A DNA stretch of 64,000 bases from Wyeomyia smithii. Lineage: Eukaryota; Arthropoda; Insecta; Diptera; Culicidae. The stretch spans positions 10,143,786-10,207,785 of the forward strand of contig NC_073695.1 in the NCBI RefSeq assembly GCF_029784165.1, in the 5' to 3' direction. A model generated the notes under the pieces. It was not told the origin of the DNA and did no database searches. It was given only the letters and a program-made list of their open reading frames with translations. Each line of letters begins with the position of its first letter. Position 1 is the first letter of the stretch. The translations under genes and the position numbers were made by a program. Shown in pieces: positions 57,991 to 64,000 of this stretch.

Positions 57991-58560
57991 AATCCATTTT
58001 CGACCACTCATTGCGGTGAAGTAGACCCTTCCTTTTTTGCCGTTGGATTAGTTGTTCATGTGCGAATCAACGATGCTCAACGTCTCTTGGTTTTAAACCA
58101 TAAAGAATTCAATTTTTTTGTTTTAGAATCATTCTCAAAGAATGATTCCAAATACCGAAGCAAGCATAGATCCTCATCGAAACATTTTTGTTTTTTTTTT
58201 TCTGCATGCGGACACCATCTTAAAAGCAACGAAGCCATTCACGGCACGTTGTTTAACTTAGAGCAGCTTGATGCGCTTCAGCCAACGTTTTCTCGGAATG
58301 GTATGAGAAAAGTAACACTTTCCGCACTATGTTTGGCCAGACATTTTCACACAACTGAAAATATTTTCGTGATGAAGCGCTTTGTTTACAATGTGCCACA
58401 GCTTAGTTAATTACGTTTAAGATATGTCAAAGTTAACCAGCAATCACTGCTGGCGTCATCTACTACAAACATCGAGAGCTCAGTTGCGCTCCTAGTTAAC
58501 ATTGAAACAAATAAGATTTAGACTTCACCAAACTAGAGCTTCACATTGACTTACTTGTTT
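57991..58560. other. Non-coding stretch between mariner relic and array
   Basis: The 116-codon plus frame at 58,060-58,410 has no recognised domain. Confidence 0.35.
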
Positions 58561-59302
58561 TCAGTTGTCAAAAATGTCACAAATGTTGAAAAAAGATAAA
58601 AAAATGTCGAAAAGTTACAGTAAAATTTAAAAAGTTATCACAAAATGTCCACACAAATATAATGCAAAATGTCAAAAATGTCAAAAATTGTTGATGTCAA
58701 AATATGTCAAAAATTGTCACACAAATATGTCAAAAAATATTTTAAAATGTAAACAATATCAACAGTGTAACAGATATCAAAATTATCGGAACGATATAAA
58801 AATTCAGAAAATATCTTTAGATTGTAAAACTGTCTATGAATATTTAAAATATCAAAACAAATATTACTGTCGAATAATGTCGCAAAATGTCAAAATATGT
58901 CAAAACATGACAGAAATGATGTTAAATGTCAACAGTTTTCAAAGGTATTGATAGATTGTAAAAGTAAGTTTAAAATATAAAATTATGTCAAAAGATGTCA
59001 AAAAAATTTCAAAAAATTGTCGAAAATTGTCAAAAAATGTCATTAACTGTCAAAAAATGTCAAAACAAATATGTTGAAAAAACTACTAAAAAACGTCAAA
59101 AAATTTCAAAAAATGCCTGGAATATTACTGGTGCAAAAATATCAAAAAAATCAAAATATTTCATAACAAGTGGTAAACTGTAAAAATACAAAAACTTATA
59201 TGTATGTCAAACAATGTAAAAGAGATGTCAAACAATGTAAAATATATCAAATAAATCGAGATATGTCATATGATGTCAGGATATGTACACTAAATAAATG
59301 TA

Positions 59303-59404
59303 CACTAAGGTCACTTTTTACGCGAATTTTTTACGCGGATTCCGGAATTAACACGGGTTTTTTACGCAGCACGTATTCCTCGCGTAAATAGCGACTTTAG
59401 TGTG
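59303..59404 (+). mobile_element. ACGCG-ended mini TIR element (102 bp)
   Basis: CACTAAGGTCACTTTTTACG on the left; the right end (reverse complement) is CACACTAAAGTCGC, then TTTACGCG. TA on both sides. Short relative of the 25,527 element. Confidence 0.72.
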
Positions 59405-59516
59405 TATATTAAAAAATATGTCAAAATACCCTAAACTTGTCATAAATGTCAAATTATGAGGCTGTGAAATGTAATCAATGCCAGAAATATCATAAATAGT
59501 AAAGATCGTTAAAAGT

Positions 59517-60076
59517 TCATTGAGGCAGACAATGTGTGCAGTAGGGAAAGCGAAAAATAAGCGAACTGCAAATATGATGCATATTTTGAAAAATATACCG
59601 CATTGTCTGCTTAATGAACATGAATGTTAACGGGTAAAAGCCGTTGCTAAAAACAGAAATTTTTTTCTAAAAATTTAGCCCTGCGGAGTACCTTCCGTTG
59701 TTGTGTCGCACTTGCAAGCACGATTCGGACTGACTTTGGTCTCGATTACACAGGTCTATAAGAGTTATCAGCGTCAGCTGACTCTTCTGTGTGTGATGAG
59801 ACATTCCATTCAGTCGTATACATTACGCTTGCACAGCAGTGTGTGTAGTTAGGGATGAGCAATAGAACGAGTGGGCAGAGGAATGTGATACGCATATAGA
59901 TTGTGGAACAGTACTAACGTCCCCCGTAGTTTAATTGGTCAAAACCCCATGCCGGAGACAAAGAGATTGCGGGTTCAAGTCCCGTCGGGATGTGGTAAAT
60001 TTTTCCAAATGTGTATCATATTTCCAGCTCGCTATTTTTCGATTTCCCTACTGCACACATTGTCTACCTTAATGAA
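59517..60076 (+). mobile_element. Inverted-repeat element with embedded tRNA-like SINE
   Basis: Left arm GTTCATTGAGGCAGACAATG through GTGCAGTAGGGAAAG is mirrored at 60,028-60,076 (CTTTCCCTACTGCACA-like, then CTTAATGAAC). A third, shorter mirror ends at 59,622. The 60-bp segment after the arm (GAATGTTAACGGGTAAAA) occurs at both 59,624 and 60,080. Confidence 0.65.
59926..59998 (+). repeat. tRNA-like SINE head
   Basis: A-box-like TAGTTTAATTGGTC and B-box GGGTTCAAGTCCCG, with CCCCCGT at the start versus CGGGATG near the end. tRNA-derived; probably a SINE, not a working tRNA. Confidence 0.55.
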
Positions 60077-60476
60077 CTTGAATGTTAACGGGTAAAAACC
60101 GTTGTTAAAAAAAGAAATTTAGTTCGAAAAATGTTAAAAGATTGTCAAAAACTATCAAAACACGAAAAAAATATCAAGTAACGTCAAAAAATATCAGAAA
60201 ATGTCAAAAAGGCAAAAATAAAAAAAAAACCAAAGTTTGTCAAAATATGTTGACAAATGTTTAAATTTTTCATGAAGTTGTCGAAAACTATCAAAAAATC
60301 CGAAACAAATATGTAGTAAAATCTTAAAAATCGTAAAAAATGTAATGAATAAAAGTTAGAAAATGTGAATTATCAACAATGTCAGACATATCTGCAGATT
60401 GAAAAAACTGTAAGAAAATATTAAAATTTTATAAAATATGTTAAAAAAATTAAAAAAGTGTCAAAATGTGATAATA

Positions 60477-60718
60477 AGGTAACCGCTCCTGTATTCAACT
60501 CAGTACCTATATTCATCTCATCACGCTTTTTGGATCAATTTATTGTTAAATTTAACCATATTTTCAACGTAAAATTTTCAGCCACTTGAGAAAATCAAGA
60601 AGCAAATAGATTTACTTTCAAAAATTTGTAGAAATTTGACGGTAAATTGGACAAATGAGAGAAATAAGATGAATATAGGTGCATCAAGCTGTTGAGATGA
60701 ATAATGAAGCAATTACCC
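60477..60718 (+). mobile_element. TIR element (242 bp) with TA flanks
   Basis: Left AGGTAACCGCTCCTGTATTC; right (reverse complement) GGGTAATTGCTTCATTATTC. A second shared block ACCTATATTCATCT follows in both arms. TA at 60,475-60,476 and 60,719-60,720. Confidence 0.78.
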
Positions 60719-61554
60719 TATATGTTAAAAAATGAATAAAAATGAACAAAAAATGTCGACAAAAATGTAGAAAATGTTAAATTATGTCAGAATATATTAA
60801 ACAGTATAAAAAAATATCAAACGATATCAAAAACTGTAGAAAACTGACATTTGTCGGAAAATGTAAAAAACGTCATAACATGACATGAGGTGTTGTGAAA
60901 TGTCTACAATATTGGCAATGTAAAATATATAAGAACAATCATAAAATGTCAAAAACTGTTATGAATAATCAACGCAAATAAGAGGAAACATATTAAAATA
61001 TGTCAAAAAATATGGAGAAATGTAATCAAATTTAAAAAAAAAATAAAGTAAATAAATAATGGCAACACATGTCAAAAGTTTGAAAAAAAAATCAAATAAA
61101 TATGTCGGAATATGTCAGACAAATTTAAAACAGGACAAACAACTTTGTAAAAGATCAACAATGTCAAAACTTTCAAAAAATATCAAAAATTTTGAAAAGT
61201 TGTTAAAAAATGTAAAATTAATGTAAGCAGATGTCAAAAACGGTCAAAAGATTGTTAAAATTATCAAAAATGACACTGAATGCTGTGAAATCTAAACAAT
61301 GTCGGACACATCCATAATATCAAAAAAATGTCAGAAAATGTTAAAAGATTGTTACAAAGTGTTGAAAAATGTAGGAAAAAAATGAAAAAATGTCAAAATA
61401 GTCAACAGATGTCAAAAAATATCAAAATATTGCCGAAAAATGTAAAAAAATGTCACGAAATGTCAGACAATGTTAAAACATGACAAGAAATGTTGAGGAT
61501 TGTCGGCAATATCAACAATGTTAAAAAAATCGAAAAATGTCAAAAAAATCTGAA

Positions 61555-62820
61555 AAATTGTGAAAAATGTTAAAATGCAAAAGATTGTCAAAAACTGTAA
61601 AAAATGTTTTAAAACAATATCAACGATGTAAAAAGCATAAAAAAAATCACGAAACGTCAAAAAATTTCGAAAGATTGTCGAAAACTGCCAGAAAATATCG
61701 CATATATTGAAAAATATGTCAAATAATCTTAAATAGATCTGTGAAAAAATATCAAAAAATCTAAAAAAACTCATAACAAAATTAAACAGAAAAATTATTG
61801 TAAGAAAATCGGAAAAATAAAAAGAAAAATTAAAAAAATTGTCGAGAACTCTCAAAACAAATATGTCGCATATCAGAAAATTCCACAAAATGTTGAAAGG
61901 TTTTCAAAAATGTGTCGAAAAATATCAAAACATATACGAAGAATTATGTTAACAAAATGTATGAAATGTTTGAAAATGTCAAGAAATTTTTCATAAGTGG
62001 TCAAACAAATTTGGAGAAATATGTCAAAATATATACTAAAATGTTAAATATATGGAAAAATAGGCCATAAAAGTTCAAAATGTTAGAAAATGTCAAAAAA
62101 TGTCTAAACAAGTATGAAAAAATATGTTGAAATGGTTCAAAATACAGTCATATCTCGATATAAGGCAACCTCGATATAACATACCTCGATATAACGTAAC
62201 TTTTTCTAATTTCCCAAAATTAAAGTACAACCATTATTTTTGAGGTATATAATGTTCCGAATAAATGTTTTAAGTAAGTTTGGGAACCAATAAGTATCGT
62301 AAAATGGAGTAAAATTGACATTTATTTTTTCAATGTTTTGTGACTAATTAGGTTTGTCTACGAAAATTGTATTAAAGGGACATAAGACAGGTTTATATCT
62401 ACTTTTAGGTGAAGGGATATTAGTTTCTGCGCACTTTTGATTAACCAACAAGAATTTTGCATCGATAAATAAATAATTTTTTTCGTGCTTCGATACAACG
62501 TAACTAACGTAACGAAAATAAAAATAAACTTGCCCTATATCGAGGTATGACTGTATTACAAAATATAATCAAAAATTGTCAAAAATATTAAAACAGAAAT
62601 GTAAAAATATGTCACTACATGACAAAAAAATTGTAAAAATTAAACAAACAAAAAAAAACATGTCGTAAAATGTCAATATATAGTCAGAAACTGTCAAAAC
62701 TTATTCGTGGAAACATGTTAAATATGTAAACAAAATTACAAGAAAGTGTTAAAACAATCAAAAAAGTAAAAAATCTCGAAAGATTGTGAAAATTGTTAAA
62801 AATGTCACAAAAATGTCAAA
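61555..62820 (+). repeat. Array-internal duplication, copy 1 (contains a MITE)
   Basis: Collinear with 62,785-63,625. Landmarks are AATCACGAAACGTC, AATCTTAAATAGATCTGTGA, AAATTGTCGAGAACT and GTGGAAACATGTTAAATATG. Offset 1242 bp at the left and ~813 bp after the MITE. Confidence 0.85.
62145..62553 (+). mobile_element. pogo/Tc1-type MITE (409 bp), TA target, empty site known
   Basis: Ends CAGTCATATCTCGATATA and (reverse complement) CAGTCATACCTCGATATA; TA at 62,143-62,144 and 62,554-62,555. Interior repeats the CTCGATATAAC word near the left end. The homologous position in the second duplicate (about 63,360) reads TTCAAAATATTACAAAAT, the uninterrupted site. Confidence 0.9.
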
Positions 62821-63625
62821 AATTTTCAAAACTGTGAAAAGTGTTTTCAAATTTTAACAATATAAACGATGTGAAATAAACAAAAAAATCACGAAATGTC
62901 AAAAAATTTCGAAAGATTGTCAAAAACTGCCAAAAAATATTGCCTATATTAAAAATAGTCCGATAATCTTAAATAGATCTGTGAAATAATGTCAAAAAAT
63001 GTAAAAAATATTTCATGTCAAAATTAACAGCAAAAATATGTAAAAAAATCGGAAAAATAAACAGCAAAAAATAAAAAATTGTCGAGAACTTGTAAAAAAT
63101 GTCAAAACAAATATGTCGCATATCAGAAAATGTCTCAAAATATTGAAAGATTTTCAAAAAGTGTCAAAAAATATCAAAACATGTATGAAAATATATGTTA
63201 ACGAAGTGTATAAAATGTTGACAAATGACAAGAAATTTTTCAAAGGTGGTCAAAACAAATTTGAAGCAATATGACACAATATATATTAAAATGTCTGAAA
63301 AATTTTAAATATTAGAAAATGTCAATACAAGTATAAAGAAATATGTTAAACTGGTTCAAAATATTACAAAATATATTCAAAAATTGTCAAAATAAATATG
63401 TAAAAATATGTCACTACAGGACAAAAAAATTTGAAAACACCAACAATGTCAAAAATAACAAACAACAAAAATATGTCATAAAATGTCAATGTATTGTCGA
63501 AAATTGTCAAAACTTACTGTGGAAACATGTTAAATATGTAAAAAAAATGCAAAAAAATCGTCAATAATTCAAAAAAGATTAAAATCTCGAAAGATTTTTG
63601 AAAAATACCAAAAAATGTCAAAAAT
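62785..63625 (+). repeat. Array-internal duplication, copy 2 (no MITE)
   Basis: Matches copy 1 without the 62,145-62,553 insertion. Confidence 0.85.
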
Positions 63626-63935
63626 TGTAGAAAAATGATTAGAAATGATAAATATTATATCAAACCCGATAAAAATTTCACAAAAAAATCTATAAATTTC
63701 AATGTTGAAAATGTCGTAAATGTTAAAAGTGTTAATAATGTCTAAAATGTTATGCATTTCAAAACTGATGTAAATTCCAAAAATTTCAAATTATATTAGA
63801 AGTATGTGGCAAATGTCATTATATAAGAAATCTGTTGCAAATGTCAAAAATGTCAAATATGTCATACATGCTGAAAATGTCAAATAAATCCAAAATGTCA
63901 AAAATTTCGAAAATCTTAAAAGTCTGATCTATTAC

Positions 63936-64000
63936 ACTGTGCTAGAGCGATTTAGAACTTCTAATGGGACCTAGTGTAGGTTGTAGGTCTTGTTGATTGT
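63936..64000. other. Sequence beyond the array
   Basis: The repeat texture ends and unrelated sequence begins; too short to assign. Confidence 0.5.

Larger units (their letters stand above)
58565..63935 (+). repeat. Degenerate TGTC-A(n) array (~5.4 kb including insertions)
   Basis: Built from ATGTCAAAAA-like words repeated at about 9-12-bp spacing with heavy drift (TGTAAAA, TATCAAAA, TGTTAAAA variants). Interrupted by MITEs at 59,303, ~59,517-60,076, 60,477 and 62,145, and containing an internal duplication. Minus-strand frames rich in Phe, Ile and Asp (for example 61,463-61,888) are artefacts. Confidence 0.9.

Noticed and set aside
61463..61888. 141-codon minus frame rich in Phe, Ile and Asp
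   Set aside because: Direct product of reading the TGTC-A(n) array in reverse (GACATTTTT gives repeating Asp-Ile-Phe).
58565..63935. CRISPR-like array
   Set aside because: Units are too short and too degenerate, with no constant repeat/spacer structure, and the context is eukaryotic.

Overview
The window reads as intergenic or intronic DNA from an insect, most likely a mosquito (Culicidae, probably Aedine). Three things suggest this: the tRNA-headed SINE at 31.2 kb with its characteristic tail, the Jockey-type LINEs, and a very high density of small DNA transposons, Helitron-like elements and degenerate repeats in AT-rich DNA. The assignment is inference from repeat types and was not tested by a search. 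No intact host protein-coding gene is visible. Nearly every long open frame is a transposon relic, a repeat artefact or a chance frame in GC-richer DNA.

Layout: 0-5.6 kb holds dispersed repeats, a broken minus-strand Jockey-like LINE (2.1-3.8 kb) and a tRNA-like SINE head. At 6.06-8.61 kb there are four neighbouring copies of one terminal-inverted-repeat (TIR) element. Three of them were split by different transposons: a hAT-like element with an 8-bp target duplication, a TA-flanked element, and a TTAA-flanked piggyBac-like MITE. At 9.07-9.84 kb lies a near-identical tandem duplication, and at 10.76 kb a small hAT-like MITE. At 11.55-15.10 kb is a near full-length Jockey-type LINE with poly(A) and target-site duplication, but with stops, frameshifts and an internal deletion.

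15.6-19.15 kb is GC-richer, single-copy DNA with GAGA motifs. It looks like the promoter and long 5'UTR exon of an unidentified gene on the + strand, ending at a possible donor near 19.15 kb. Downstream, the AT-rich sequence behaves like a giant intron. About 36 kb further on, at 55,022-55,030, a long pyrimidine tract followed by CAG|GTAAGT matches the recursive (ratchet) splice-site consensus. GC-rich, apparently single-copy islands lie at 34.4-37.9 kb and 54.2-57.4 kb. Between them are a tRNA-Val-like SINE, MITEs, LINE fragments, and two Helitron-like elements (40.7-43.2 kb on +, 52.0-54.0 kb on -) packed with ~120-bp internal repeats. The first Helitron is nested inside a larger TIR element.

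The right end (58.56-63.94 kb) is a degenerate array built on TGTC followed by an A-tract at roughly 9-12 bp spacing. It contains an internal ~0.8-kb duplication and several MITEs. One MITE at 62,145-62,553 has its empty target site preserved in the paralogous half of the duplication. A short minus-strand protein relic at 39.5 kb is unlike the surrounding transposons and remains unidentified.
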